A stretch of 64,000 bases of DNA from Dromiciops gliroides (taxonomy: Eukaryota > Chordata > Mammalia > Microbiotheria > Microbiotheriidae). The DNA is taken from assembly GCF_019393635.1 (NCBI RefSeq), contig NC_057864.1:493579716-493643715 (forward strand), read 5' to 3'. The notes below the pieces were generated by a model that was not told the DNA's origin, ran no database searches, and saw only the letters and a list, made by a program, of their open reading frames with translations. A program made the position numbers and the translations under genes. Of the stretch, positions 1 through 11,589 are shown in pieces (within the stretch, counting starts at the first letter, position 1; every line of letters begins with the position of its first letter).

Positions 1-120
1 GTCTTCTCATTTTTCTTCCCTCTATAAGAGTCTCTTCCACTTCAGACCAGAAATCATCAACAGTGGACTCAAACATTTGTTCTCACTTTTCTGTACCTTT
101 GAGGAATACAGTCAAATCCA

Positions 121-290
121 ATCCATTCCAACCCGATCAGCATTTATTTAGTGCTTATTAGTACCAAGCCCTGTGTGTAGAGCTAGGGATACAAAGAAGA
201 GGAGTGTCTGCCTTCAAGGGGCTTATACATTCTCTGAGTAAGGGATCGGGGGCAATACAACACATAAACAGTCAAGTCTACACATGAGAA
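121..290 (-). mobile_element. L2 LINE 3'-end fragment
   Basis: The reverse complement of the mammalian L2 3' end is recognisable. A version of 'agcatttattaagtgc' is followed by a degraded 'tgccaggcactgtgctaag', then 'ggggatacaaag', then a 'cttcaaggggcttata' segment matching the L2 'gtaagctccttgagggcag' end. Old and diverged, with no coding content. Outer limits are approximate. Confidence 0.6.
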
Positions 291-1215
291 TTTGAGGACA
301 AAGGAGAGAGAAGGGAGATCAGAAAAGAGTAAACCATAAGTCAAATTAAAGCAAAACCTTGAAGGAAACCAAGGGTTCAAATTAGAAGCATTGAATTCTA
401 GGCATGGAGCCAGCCTGGGCAAAGGCAAAGAGGTAGGAAATGACAAGTGCTCTGACTCTGCTGCCCAGACTGATTCTGGTGCATGGGAGATAGAGAATAT
501 ACTTCATCCAGTCCTGGGGAGTTTTGAATAGCTCCTCATCTCTCTTAGCATCACCTCTTCCACTGCGATATAAGCAAAGGGTGTGATGCCTTAGGAGCCC
601 CTGTGGCACTGACCAGTGCTGTCTAGAGGCCTGATGGTGAATCTGCTCCCATCCTAGGCCTGTGCTTTCATTAGTTGTTCATTCTATTCTCCCATATCCT
701 CATTTATACCAGTACATTCCACCACCACCACCCCCAGCTCCTGCCACCATTGAGGCTGCCCATCTGTCCTTCAAGACTCTCTTCTCCGTTCATAGCTCCT
801 ATACAGAATGCACACACAACCAAGAACCATAAGTCCCAAGGTCTTTCCTACTTTGGCCACCCCTAAATCAAGATTCACCTTCCCACTCACTCCATCTTTA
901 ATCTGACAGCTAGAATGACTGAGTCAACTGCACTCTATTACTTTCTCCAGAGACCACCTGCATCTTGTCTCCTTCCAATTGTCATAAACACATGATCCCT
1001 AATGCCCCCTGTCTCTAAGCTACCTTTTGAGCATCTCACCAAGTTCCTGTTTCCTATCAGAGGGACCAGTGCCTCCAACACTCTGCTCATCTGCAAAGCA
1101 GATTCAATCTATACTTGACAGGGGATTTAAGATAACTGACAGCTGCTGAGTTCCATGAACAAGGAAGACTTTTCTAGCTCAAGTTGCCAGCCCTGCCCAC
1201 TTCCCTGGATTCTCT
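291..1215. other. Unique non-coding stretch
   Basis: No repeat family, exon or RNA gene was recognised. There is a short CCACCA run near 720-735. The open frames here (up to 87 codons) have no recognisable protein similarity. Confidence 0.4.
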
Positions 1216-1221
1216 ATTGAC

Positions 1222-1293
1222 TCCTTCATTCATTCATTTGTTCATCCACTACACTCACTTATTCATTCATTCACTCACTCACTCATTCCTTCA
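1222..1293. repeat. (TTCA)n microsatellite
   Basis: Interrupted tetranucleotide repeat of TTCA/CTCA units. It is followed by a degraded L2-like 'ggagctattagagaaccaggctctgggccggatgct' type segment, so it probably grew from the (TGAA)n tail of a minus-strand L2. Confidence 0.75.
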
Positions 1294-1688
1294 ACATGGA
1301 GCTATTAGAGAACCAGGCTCTGGGCCGGATGCTCTTTGGGGACTCTTTGGGTACCATGAGGGACATGAAAACCTTCCAGAATCCAAGCAAGTTTGGGATA
1401 TTAACATGATTTTGCGTGTGCAATAAAAATAGCAGCCACCATCTCCTTTGAGAGAAGGAAGCTGCTCTTTCACAGATCTCTCTTCCAAGGTAAAAGTGAA
1501 TGTTTTTCCTGTTTCATTTTTAACTTCTCCCCAAAGTCTGTGGGTACCAGCCTAATTGGCACAGACTAGTAACTCTGTCTTTCATCTTCAGCTTGAGATC
1601 TGATGTCTATAGAAAGGTGGTTGTTCCTGAAACGTGCACTCCCGAGTTTCTCGAAAAGAAATGCCAGATTGCAGACAGCAGCTCAGCC

Positions 1689-1690
<2 letters not shown>

Positions 1691-1738
<48 letters not shown>
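1691..1738. repeat. (GT)24 microsatellite
   Basis: Uninterrupted GT dinucleotide run of about 48 bp. Probably length-polymorphic, and able to form Z-DNA in principle. Confidence 0.97.
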
Positions 1739-1744
<6 letters not shown>

Positions 1745-1764
1745 ACATCATGCGTCTATATTAA

Positions 1765-1920
1765 GTACCTCCAGAGTTGGAGGACCTAGGTTCAAATCCT
1801 GCTTCTGAGAACTACTCCATGAGTGACCTTAGACAAATAGCTTCACTTGCCAGTTCCTCAGTCTCCCCAGATTGGAGAAGTTACCCCTGAGGTCCCTTTC
1901 AATGGTAAAAGCATGAAATT
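1765..1920 (+). mobile_element. MIR SINE (sense)
   Basis: The MIR order is visible: 'ggttcaaatcctgcttctga', then a degraded 'tgaccttagacaaat', then 'ttcctcagtctccccag', then a 'gaggtccctttcaa' end. Ancient CORE-SINE, immediately downstream of the GT repeat. Confidence 0.7.
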
Positions 1921-2224
1921 ATGATCTGTCCAAGATTGCAGAGAGAGAGCATTTGATAACCATAAGTCTGCTTGCTTCTTCATCCTTTCTCAAGTTCTTC
2001 CAATGAAAGAGGAGGGATTTTTTTTACTATTGAACCAATTACTCCTACCGCTCTTCCTTCTAAGTAGAAAACCACAAAAAAGAATCAATGTAAAAAATGT
2101 CACATCTTTGGATGATGCACTGATGACGTGATGTTGGGATCTCTGTAGGTTTTTCCCAGTGGACAAACCAACAGGGTTGAGGTCCTTCAGTTCAAGGTTC
2201 ATCTTCCACTCTATTCTGGCCAAT

Positions 2225-2480
2225 GCCCAAGAGTCATTTCTGATGCTCTTCTGCTCAACACTCTGGCATGGCTCCTAATGACTGCTGAGTAAGACTCAGG
2301 CACCTTCATTGGCATTCATGGCCCTCCACAATTGAGCAATACCTGACCTTTCTGCCTCAACTTGCACTCCACCCTACCCAGGATGACTAGCCCTACGCCA
2401 TTGTACTTCATGCTTTTTTTTCTCTACCCCTCTCCTTTCTCTGCACCTCCTCCACAAGGTATAAGTGACTCTCCCCTGCA
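2225..2480 (+). mobile_element. L2 LINE 3' fragment
   Basis: Pattern of the L2 3' region in sense: 'tggcatggctcctaatgact', then 'ggcattcatggccctccaca', then 'ctgacctttctgcctcaact', then pyrimidine-rich sequence. No intact coding part. Confidence 0.55.
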
Positions 2481-2539
2481 CAGGATTCACAACATAGCAT
2501 TAGTTATCTCCTACTTTATCTGCTTCTTATTAATTTTGA

Positions 2540-2930
2540 ATTAGAATCGTGGGCTGAGGGGCCTAATAAGGAGGACCTGGATTCAAGTGACACTCATCAC
2601 ACTATTGGCTGTGTGACCCTAGGCAGCCCCCCGAGGGCAGTCTTACCTTCTAGAGCCGGAAGGGACTTCAGAGGTCATCCAGGCCAGGATTCAGCAAACT
2701 ATGGCTGGAGGGACAAAGCCAGTCCACTGGACTGTACTTTGCTGATGCTGGATCTAAGCCAATTACATCATTGATAAGGAAAGGAGGAAACTGAGGTCCA
2801 GGAAGGTCCAATGACTTTCCCCAAGTAACGTCACACAAGTAGTATCAGAGGTAGTAGTATCAAAAATGGGGTTTGAACCCAGATCTTCTGACTCTATAGG
2901 TGCTATTCTTTCTAAAATAACACCTTTCTG
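2540..2930. mobile_element. Two MIR/CORE-SINE fragments in opposite orientation
   Basis: About 2540-2630 is a sense copy ('aggaggacctggattcaagt', 'ggctgtgtgaccctaggca'). About 2640-2930 is an antisense copy ('aaggaggaaactgaggtcca', 'ggggtttgaacccagatctt', 'ctgactctatagg'). Within the antisense copy, around 2690-2755, sits a segment ('cagcaaactatggctggagg') resembling the start of an old DNA transposon. That last assignment is weak. Confidence 0.6.
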
Positions 2931-3555
2931 CCCTATAAGCTGCTTCTATCTGCATTGCCAGAGGGAGTTTCCTTGGGAATTTCCTATGCTAAGGCAATTG
3001 TAGATCTGGTCCAGAAATAATCATTATTATAATTAGTGTATGTGTGCCATATTCCACCTACTAGAAACACAAGGACCAAGTATCAACTCATTCACTGGAC
3101 CCCTAAACGGTGTTGGTCACCAAGCATCACTTACTATTCTCCACTCATGGATGCAAATGTAGCAGATATTTGCTTAATTGAATTGTCATTCAAGGCTCAC
3201 AAACTCATAGACTGAGACTAGAAGAGGCTTTCAATATCAAAGAGTAGAACTCCCTCATTAGCGAGATGAGGGATATGTTTTTGGAGGAAGGGGCTGCTCT
3301 CTTCAGCACTGTTGGCCAACTTCAAGTGACCTGTACTGGATTGAAATTCATCATCATTTTACCTATGGTGAAGCCAATTAACATAACCTCAAGCTAGAAA
3401 CTATGCCCTTATTGATTGATAGCCAGATTTCCAAACTTCTTCTTGGATACTCAAGATAAGTAACAATTGATACTTAAGTACATAGTAATATGTTCTATAT
3501 TAGTATATAATAACATAATACTTAAGTATATAACAATATAATAAGTAAATAACTG
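2931..3555. other. AT-rich non-coding stretch
   Basis: No family recognised. Near 3470-3545 there is a run of imperfect 'acttaagtatataa' units that makes a short AT-rich tandem-like patch. Confidence 0.4.
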
Positions 3556-3559
3556 GAAG

Positions 3560-4480
3560 GGAAGTTGTGGAGATAGATTTAACAAGACTTGACGACTGAT
3601 GAAATATGGGGGATGGGTGAGAGGAAAGAATCAGGTTGACCACTGCATTGAGAATTTTAATGGTAGAGGGATAATGTCCAAACGAAATAGAGAAATTTGC
3701 AAAAGGCATGGTTTGGGGGAAATGTAATAAGTTCCATTTGGGTTATCTTGAATTTGAGTGTTCAGGAGATACTCATATGTAGTTGCCCAGCACACAGTTG
3801 AAATATAGAACTGGACTTCAGGAAAGATAGCAGGACTACATTTGTAGATTTGGTAATCATCAGCTTAAAGATCACATTTGAATCCATGGAATTCGATAAC
3901 ACCATCCGGAAAGACTGAGTTGTGAGAGGAGAGATGATGACCAAGGAGAGAGCCTTGAGGGATGCCCCCACATAGCGAGTTAGAGAAGAGGTTTATCCCA
4001 GAAAGGAGATGGAGTAATCAGACAAGTAGGAAAGGAACCAGGAAAGAGCAGTGTCAGAGAAGCCGAGAGAGAAGAGTCTATCTAGGAAGAGAGAGCAGGA
4101 TCCAAAGCGACAGGAAAACCACATAGAACAAGGAATGAACAAAAGCTGGTTAAGAGATTGTAACTTTGGAAAGAAGAGCTTCAGCTTGTGGATTTGGAAG
4201 TCAAACTGCAAGGTGTTCAGAAGCAGTAGAAGGTGAGGAAGAAAAAGAAAGGCCCATCCAGATGTACATTAAAGCAGAGAGCAGCAAGACAAGCATTTGA
4301 AAGAATGGTGGAGTCCAGGGAAGGTGAGCTAACCTCTCCAGCATCTTTGTCCAGAAAACTCCAAATGGGGTGACTGACCAACAGCCACCAATAGGCCACA
4401 GATTCAAGAACATTTGTAGGCAGCTGAAAAGGAGTCAGCAGATTGGGAGGGTTAGAAGATGAGAGTAAGAAAGGAAATTA
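3560..4480 (-). mobile_element. L2/CR1-clade LINE, ORF2 remnant
   Basis: Antisense copy of the L2 reverse-transcriptase region. On the minus strand, around 3993-4090, an open frame reads FSDTALSWFLSYLSD, the hallmark RT segment of L2/CR1-type LINEs (consensus like GxSGTALSWFxSYLSDR). Further antisense L2 motifs follow towards lower coordinates ('atttgggttatcttgaattt', 'gagagccttgagggatgccc'). The frame is broken by stops, so no functional enzyme is encoded. Confidence 0.75.
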
Positions 4481-5556
4481 TGAAGGAGGCAACCTCCTGG
4501 AAGAAGCTTGTGGTCACCAATACAAGGACTTGTTGCCGAGGACCAGCCTCCCTCAGAGGCCGAACAATAAAGGATGCAACAACGTAGACTGAAGAAGGGT
4601 GTCGACCAGGGTGTGGAGGAGAAGAGGCAGGTGGCTCATGTTTTCCCAGTAAAGTAGAAGGTGAAATGAGAAAGCAAGCCTGTGGACTGGGAATTTCTAC
4701 AGGGGGATTTTGGGGTCACTTTGAGGGGATAGTAGTTATACTATCCTTGGGTTTTTCAGTTGTTTTAGAAATTCTCTTTGAGGTTATGGACAAAGCATTT
4801 TGTAAGCTCGAAAGTGCTATATTAATCTGAGCTGTCACTTTCAGTATGATTTTTCTTAAGATGAAATATAATAATAAGTAAAATTTCTATTGCACTTTAA
4901 ACTTTACAAGTTCTATACACATATCTCCTCAAGTCATTCCTTGTAATGCAGAATTTGTAAAATAAAAAAGTAGTTCAGCAAAACTAGCTAGTACTTCAGT
5001 GGAGTCTGACAGCACTGATTACCCACAGGCCTCCACCACTGAACAGAAGGGAAGGAAGCACATTCTCTCATCTCTTTTCCAGGGTCAAGTAGGCCCTAAC
5101 CCCAAATAAAGTCTATAATACTAGCACTAACCATTTCAAATTTGGAGCCTATCACTCTTTTACATGTTGCTGATCAATGTTTATTTTCATTTTTATTGTT
5201 GGTTTTCACTTATCCTCTTATAATCAATTTGTATATTGTTTTCTTGACTCTGGTTACTACTGTCCCTCAGTTCATATATGTCTTTCCATGCTGCTTTGAA
5301 TTAAACATATTCATCATTTCTTTAAAAAAGAAAGAAAGAAAGAAATTCTCTTTGAGATGTAGTAAAAATCAGTCTCCAAGAATCTTTAAAACTGAATCAC
5401 ATCCAGCCTAGATTCCTCCTGTATGGACTTGGTCAGGTTCGTCTGCTCTCCCTAATTTCATCTTCTTAAAGGCCTTTTCTATTTCTGCATAGAGAGGTGA
5501 TAGGGTCCAAATGGGTCATTTCCATTTTCATCAATGGAAGCACCAATCCAATCACT
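4481..5556. other. Non-coding stretch with (GAAA)n
   Basis: Mostly unassigned. A short (GAAA)n run lies at 5323-5344 after AT-rich sequence. No exon or RNA gene recognised. Confidence 0.4.
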
Positions 5557-5717
5557 CCGTTTTGTTTTTGTTTTTTTTGTGAGGCAATTGGGGTTAAGTG
5601 ACTTGCCCAGGGTCACACAGCTAGTAAGTGTTAAGTGTCTGAGGCCAGATTTGAACTCAGGTCCTCCTGACTCCAGGGCCGGTGCTCTATCCACTGCACC
5701 ACCCAGCTGCCCCAGGA
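5557..5717 (-). mobile_element. WSINE1-like tRNA-derived SINE
   Basis: Full-length copy on the minus strand. The T-rich start (about 5560-5579) is the 3' A-tail. The body runs through 'ttaagtgacttgcccagggt' and the complement of the B box, and ends at 'ccacccagctgcccc', the complement of the SINE head. A likely 9-bp TSD 'ccaatcact' lies at 5548-5556 and 5718-5726. Inside the SINE are A-box-like (TGGTGCAGTGG) and B-box-like (GTTCAAATC) pol III motifs. Confidence 0.92.
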
Positions 5718-5726
5718 CCAATCACT

Positions 5727-6355
5727 TTTGATTCCAGAAGATCTGTTTGTCACCTACAGAGACTGAAGTCCACATTGTATTTTGGCTGCCTCCTTCTTGC
5801 CTTCTTTGCCTTCCCTCCAGGTTCCTTGTTTACTTGATGAAGTGTGCTCTAATTAAAGCTATTCCTTTAAATGTTACCAAAGGGCTTAATTTTTTGGTGA
5901 AAACCTCCAGTCATTCAGGAAACTGAGGCTATTTCCTGCCATGCTGAAGCAAGCTGGTCTGGCTTTGTGAGGCAAATGCCTCTTTCAATCTTCCTCCAGC
6001 CTTCTGTGTGAAAATGATGCCTCTGGGTTTGTACTAGAGATGGGCATTGCCCTTGGTTGCCATGACTCTGCTTGGCAAGGAGATTAAGTGTTTTCTGATA
6101 AAAACAATTTCTGGAACCTTTTGCCTCCCTGTGGGGAGGGTTAAACTTCCCTAATCAGAATCAGTGTCTTTGCTTTTTCTATTTCCCGTTGTTCAAAGTC
6201 AATAGCGTGTTTTCATTAGGTCATGTATGGTCCCTTCGTCTGATCTTTATCATTTTTTCCAGCTTGGTATTGATCTCTTTACCTTCACTTTAACTCTTCA
6301 GTGATCTGACTGCACACAGAAAACTGATTCCAAGATGACTCCAGTTGTTAGCCAA
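5727..6355. other. Unique non-coding stretch
   Basis: No family or coding signal recognised between two antisense SINE copies. Confidence 0.4.
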
Positions 6356-6368
6356 TTGTTTCCTTTCT

Positions 6369-6532
6369 TTCTTTTCTTTTCTTTTCATTTTTTTTGCAGG
6401 GCAATGAGGGTTAAGTGACTTGCCCAGAGTCACATAGCTAGTAAGTGTCAAGTGTCTGAGGCTGGATTTGAACTCAGATCCTCCTGAATCCAGAGCTGGT
6501 GCATTATTCACTGCACCACCTAGCTGCCCCAG
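6369..6532 (-). mobile_element. WSINE1-like tRNA-derived SINE
   Basis: Antisense full-length copy with a (TTTTC)n-type tail at its left end and the 'cacctagctgcccc' head complement at its right end. An exact 13-bp TSD 'ttgtttcctttct' flanks it at 6356-6368 and 6533-6545. It lies next to the L1 fragment that follows. Confidence 0.93.
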
Positions 6533-6545
6533 TTGTTTCCTTTCT

Positions 6546-7860
6546 AATAAAGTATATTCAATTTCATTTTTGTGATGTTGTTTGGTGCCTCCAAGAATTT
6601 TTTTATAGACTGGATAAAATTATAGCAAAATTTATATGGAAAATAAATGGTCCAGTAACAGTAGACCTGCTCTTTCAGCATTTAAAACATATAAAAACCG
6701 TATTCATCAAAATTTATTAATGCTGGCCCAAGAAAGAAAAAGAAAAGAGAAAAATAGGCCAGTGAAATAGAATAGAAATTCCAGAAATAGACCTATATAT
6801 ATTATATAAAAAATAAATGTTTAAAAACTGATAGACAATTAAAAAACAGGGGCATGATTCATTATTTAATGCATGTTGTTGGGGAAACTGGCTAGCAAGC
6901 AATATGGTGAAAATTGAATTTAGATACTCACCTCACATCACATAACATAATGAATTCCAGCTGGATCATTGAATAAAACACAAGAAAACAAACTATAAGA
7001 AAGTTTGAAGAAAGGGGAACAAAATATGATCTCAATTCTTCAAGACAGATAAAATTATGACTATTAAACACATGGAAGAATTTTAGGGATATACAGCATA
7101 TGAATTTGATTTTATAAAAATTAGAAAGCACTGCAGGGAAAAATACATAATCAAGATAAAAAGAAAAATAATTGGATGGGAAAAATATTTGGGAAAAATA
7201 TGAAATAAAAACATGACATCTAAAATTTTTAAGGAACTGATATAAACACCTACGGCAAACCCTACCCGCCACCAAATAGAGTTGAAGATTCTGAACTGTT
7301 AACAAAAGAGGATACACTTATTGTAAAAAAGAAAAACAATGCTTGAAAAAATGTTGAATCTCACTGACAGTATGCAAAATTGAAATGAAAACAACCTTGA
7401 GGTACCACTTCAAGCCCATAAAACTAGGAAAATAAGGAAAAGCTGCAAAACTCAATGTTGGCTGGGTGATGGAGAAACAGGTGCATTCATACATTGCCAG
7501 TGGAATTGCAAATTGGTATAATTTCTGGAGGGCAATCTGGTAATGCTCTATGACAGTGACAAATAATTCTACCCTTTGGCCCAATAAGTTTATTGGGCAT
7601 ATGTCTTGAGAGTATTATCATACAGAAATATACATATATATCCAACATTCCTCATGAGTGCAAAGAGCTAGGAACAAGATAAGTGCCAAATAATAATTGG
7701 TAAATGTATGAATAAACTATTATAAATGAATGTAGTAAAATACCACAGTGTAATTAAAATAACAAATTTGAGGAATATACAAATATTTGTAATGTCCCAT
7801 GAAGTCATGGGAAATGAAGAAAGCAGACCATACAAAGAGTAGATAGACCCACTGCCTAGG
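6546..7860 (+). mobile_element. L1 LINE 3' half (old, broken)
   Basis: AT-rich sense-strand L1. Around 6600-6660 the frame reads LDKIIAKFIWKINGP, matching the C-terminal region of L1 ORF2p. Later come the L1 motifs 'ggtgatggagaaacaggtgc', 'tacattgccagtggaattgc' and 'accctttggcccaata'. The same segment occurs antisense at 51.4-51.6 kb, which is independent support within this window. Many stops; not functional. The 3' limit is uncertain. Confidence 0.8.
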
Positions 7861-8465
7861 ACTGACGTGAAGGCACAAATAGCAAGATAAATGGGACAAG
7901 GCGCAAACAGAAGGGGGCACAGAGGGAGTAACTAATAAGTTGTTCTGGACATATTGTATGTGGAAATTTGTTTTCAAGTGTAAATAGTTGTAAATGTATG
8001 CTTAATTGGTTTCGGTGTAGTTTAAAGTTAAGTGAATAATAAATTATTATTTTTTTAAATTTAAGTGAATTAGTTGAAGTAGTTCCTAAGCTAGAAAAGG
8101 GTTGTGTTCCCAAAAGTGTGTCGGAAAGTGAGTTGTATGAAACTCAGAGCCTTTTTACTTGAAAAACACAAGCCAGTTTCAAGGCATCCCACAAAGTTTA
8201 ACAAATAGGTGCTGTGCCCCTACTATGTGCAAGGTGCTAAAATCCTAATTAACCCATGATGTGGCTAAACTAAAGTCTGCAGAGTGCTCAGATAATTTCT
8301 AAGAGCAGGATGGTGAGACATGAAGGAAAAGAAGGAGAAGCGGAGAAGCAGAGAGTTGAAAAGGATCATGAGAAGAGAGAAAATCAGCACATCAAATCGC
8401 ATACAAGTATATGTGTGTCACATTGAAATGATCATTTCCAAACATCAGAAATCAGTGGGCAGAGT
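7861..8465. other. AT-rich non-coding stretch
   Basis: May include the diverged 3' end of the preceding L1. A short antisense L2-like motif ('cccctactatgtgcaaggtg') lies near 8215-8240. Nothing else recognised. Confidence 0.35.
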
Positions 8466-8469
8466 CCCC

Positions 8470-8640
8470 AATGTGGAAACAGAAGAGTAGAGGTAGAATC
8501 CCCACTCTGACATTCAAGGGTAGCATCAGTGTGACCTTGAGTGAATCATTCCATTTGGGGGGGGGGTCAGTTTCTTCCTCTGTAAAATGAGGAGTCGGAC
8601 CCTCTCAGGTCCCTTCCAGCTCTAAGTTTCTGATCATGTG
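8470..8640 (+). mobile_element. MIR SINE (sense)
   Basis: 'gagtgaatcattcca', then a G10 run, then 'ctctgtaaaatgaggagtcg', then 'ggtcccttccagctctaagt': the MIR 3' half with its usual end. The poly-G run at about 8559-8567 is embedded. Confidence 0.7.
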
Positions 8641-8654
8641 ATCTTGGGACTCAG

Positions 8655-8990
8655 GCAGTGGTAGTTCTGCTTTGTTCTGCCTGACCTGGAACGTTCTGTT
8701 CATTTCTGGTACCATATTTTAGGAAGCACATTGACAAGTATGTGTAACCTGGCTGGTGAAGGTCCTGGAGGCCATTATCTCTGAGGGTCAGCTGAAGGAG
8801 CTGCTTAACTTGGAGGAGAGAACACTTGCCGGAGTGGGCAGGGAGGGCATGTAGCAGCTCCATCAAGGGCTTTTGGAAAAGGCTTTGTGGTTCTGATTGG
8901 ATCCAGTGGACGGAAACAGAGAAATGCAGCCAGAACCCACGTAAACATGCTAAGGACAGTAGCCCTTCCTAACAATGAGAGCAGAGACCA
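8655..8990 (+). mobile_element. L3/CR1-like LINE 3' fragment
   Basis: Order of CR1/L3 3' motifs: 'ctgttcatttctggtaccat', 'aggaagcacattgacaag', 'gtgaaggtcctggaggcc', 'gaaggagctgcttaact', 'tggaggagag'. The last parts match the CR1-type 'ctggagaagagaaggct' block that also appears antisense near 20.59 kb. Confidence 0.6.
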
Positions 8991-9478
8991 GCAATGGCTA
9001 GGGAACAAAGACAGGGAAAGCAGGCTTGTTGGACCAAGGAGAGAGAGGAGGGGGAGGTCTTTGTGAGAGGTGCCACAATTTTCAGGACATTGGGAGATGG
9101 CTATTCAAGTATAGTTAGATGGGGAGATGCCAAAGGCATGGAAAAATCTGGAATCCTGCTAATTCCAAAAGAGGTGGTCAAAAGGCTGATATGCCCCTTC
9201 TCCCATCTCTGCAAAATATCTTTGTTTTGTTTTTAAACAGGTTTTTTCAATGAACAAGCATTTCTTTTCTTTCCCTCCAATCTGCCCCCCCCTCCACTGA
9301 ACAAAAAAGAAAAACAAAACTCTTGTAAAAATCTGCACAGGAAAGCAAACCAAATTCCCATACTGGCCAGGTCCAAGAACACAAAGTCAGCATACTTAGT
9401 CCTGACCTCTCTGGTAGGAGGCAGGGAGCGTGGGAGTTCTGAATAATGAAAACAACAACAGCAATAACAACAATGATA
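8991..9478. other. Unique non-coding stretch
   Basis: No family recognised. Contains short A-rich and C-rich runs near 9280-9325. Confidence 0.35.
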
Positions 9479-9479
9479 G

Positions 9480-9675
9480 CTTGATGCTTTGATTTAAGGT
9501 TTGCAAAGAGTTGTACCCATGTCATCTCATTTGATCCTCACAACTCTAGGGAACTGAGGGTAGTTAGTGACTTGTCCAAAGTCACACAGCTAGTAAGTGT
9601 CTCGGGCCATATTTGAACTCGGATCTTCCTCACTCCAGGTCTATTCCTCTCTCCACTGTGCCACCAAATAGCCTT
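9480..9675 (-). mobile_element. MIR SINE (antisense)
   Basis: 'catctcatttgatcctcaca', 'gtcacacagctagtaagtgt', 'atatttgaactcggatcttc' and 'ccactgtgccacc' occur in the order of an antisense MIR. Confidence 0.8.
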
Positions 9676-10108
9676 ATAATCAGTACATGGGACCCATGTG
9701 AATGAAGGCCAGGGAACAGGCAAGCCTCCACAAAGGAGATTCAAAAATGGACCATATCTTTGCCATTTTATAGTTGACTGAAAGATATGGAGAGGATAAG
9801 ATTCCACTGGGACATTGTTTGTTGATTATGAAAAAGCACATGATTTGGTGGGAGGGGACACTGGATAACTTTCCAACAAGGTGTTTCCTATCTGTACATC
9901 AAGATCACTCATGGGTCCTTGGGAGATGCCACAGCAGAATAATTCTGACAAAGACCCTCTGATAACTAACACCCGGCCGGGCATCACACACAGAGTTGGG
10001 TGCTTGACCAAAGTCCTCACCACTGTGATGGATGAGACGCATCAAAGGGTCCAACCAAAGAAGCATTGTTTACTCCTCGATAATATCCATTAGATACCAT
10101 ATGGCAGC

Positions 10109-10224
10109 CCATTAGATTGTGAGCTGCTTGAGGGCAGGGACTGTCTTTTGCTTTTTTTGTATCTCTAGCACTTAGCACACAGTGCCTGGCACATAGTAGG
10201 TGTTTAATAAATGACTGATTGATG
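10109..10224 (+). mobile_element. L2 LINE 3' terminus
   Basis: Well-preserved L2 3' end in sense: 'gtgagctgcttgagggcagg', 'agcacacagtgcctggcaca', 'taataaatgactgattga'. Flanking 9676-10108 and 10225-11390 held no recognised repeat or gene. Confidence 0.85.
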
Positions 10225-11390
10225 TCAAGGTCCTCCAGATTCTCCTGTCTGCAGATGACATTATTCTGGTGGCCAAGTTCCAAAATATTGCAGAGCCTCC
10301 TGCCCGATATCTAGAATCATTCAAAGGAGTTTGTGTTATCCATCCACATAAGAAAGATCAAGTGGATAAAAAATGCTTATTGCCCGCATTTCAGTCTGTA
10401 CCTGCAGGAACGCCCTCCAGACCTTGTGCAGGAGTATATGTAACTGGGACAGAGTGTGGCCCAGAACTGGGCAGGAGAGGGTCCCAGGCAAAACCAAATG
10501 TGTGAGATCCAGCTTCCTCTCCTGTGCTCCTTCCCATTCTAAGGTTGAAATTAGGAGGGAGGTTTGGAGCAGATGGTGAGGAAGGGGAGGAGGCCAGAGC
10601 CACTCACCAGAGAAGGCTCCTTTCATTCCATTCTTCCTGTTTCCTTCATCCCAAGATCATGGAGCTGAGGCTGAGCCTGCTTGCCAATGGTCCCTGCAGG
10701 AGTGTTTGCCCCACCCTTAGCTGCATAAACGCTTTGTTGCCAGGACCACCTGAGGGCACCAAAGGGGCCACAAAGACCAGGGACCCCTAGGGCTGGGGGA
10801 GGGCTGTAGAGCTGCCCAGGCCAGGGCTCCCTCCACCTCCTTCTCCATCCTCATCCCTTCCCCAGCCTGCACTCATGTGTGACTCAGAGTTTCCATCTGC
10901 TCTAATGGGCTCATCTGCTGGGGGTAGGCAGATTTCAGGGAAAAAAAGAAGCAGCCGTTGAAGGTGACACTTTCTTGGCAAGCTCTGAGTGAAGCCAGCA
11001 GCGCAGCCTCTCGGGAGAAGCCGGGCACTGACAGAGGGTTTCTGTCTCTCTATTCATGAGGGTCGAAAGATGGGGCTCCCACGTCTCCCAGGCAGGGAGG
11101 CCACAGGGCAGAGACCACACTAAAGATTGTCCTAAGGTCCTTCCCTCCTTCCCTGGTGAGAAAACCAGCTTCCCCCAGGGCCAGGGAGGTGGACCCTCAG
11201 GTCTGCGTGCCCTAGGGCGGCTGGTCACAGAAGCCCAGGGGGTGCTTCTAAAAGAGGGCTGGCCAAAAGAGTAGCCGTGTGTGCAGCGGGACTAGCATGG
11301 GAAGATGGTGCTCACCATTTCTCAACACCTGCCTCATCCCAAGCAGAGCTCCCTACAAAGGGGTCATTTTGCTTAAAGCAATAACATCAG
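10225..11390. other. Unique GC-rich stretch
   Basis: No repeat family recognised. Open frames of 60-106 codons occur on both strands and overlap one another, which is expected by chance in GC-rich DNA. No splice-bounded exon could be supported. Confidence 0.4.
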
Positions 11391-11394
11391 TGCC

Positions 11395-11455
11395 TGGACC
11401 CGTTGGCCAGCACCTGGCACATAGTAGGCACCTAATAAACGCCTATCAGGAACTG
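11395..11455 (+). mobile_element. L2 LINE 3' terminus, short
   Basis: 'cagcacctggcacatagtag' followed by 'cacctaataaacgc': the last part of L2. Only about 60 bp is clear. Confidence 0.6.
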
Positions 11456-11589
11456 ACTCCTAATGCACTGAGAAAAGCAAACCTGTGGCCCAAGACACAG
11501 TGGGTCTGTCCTTACCAAGAACACAAGGAAGTCAGAGAGAGGAAGGAGGAGGCAGCAACGAGTTGGGGCTGCCATACATTAGTGCCTGA

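Noticed and set aside
5557..5717. Frames in SINEs reading like 'VTQLVSVKCLRPDLNSGPPD'
   Set aside because: The same peptide recurs at 5.6, 11.8, 20.7, 41.5 and 63.3 kb because the SINE body is repeated; it is translated SINE and not a protein family.
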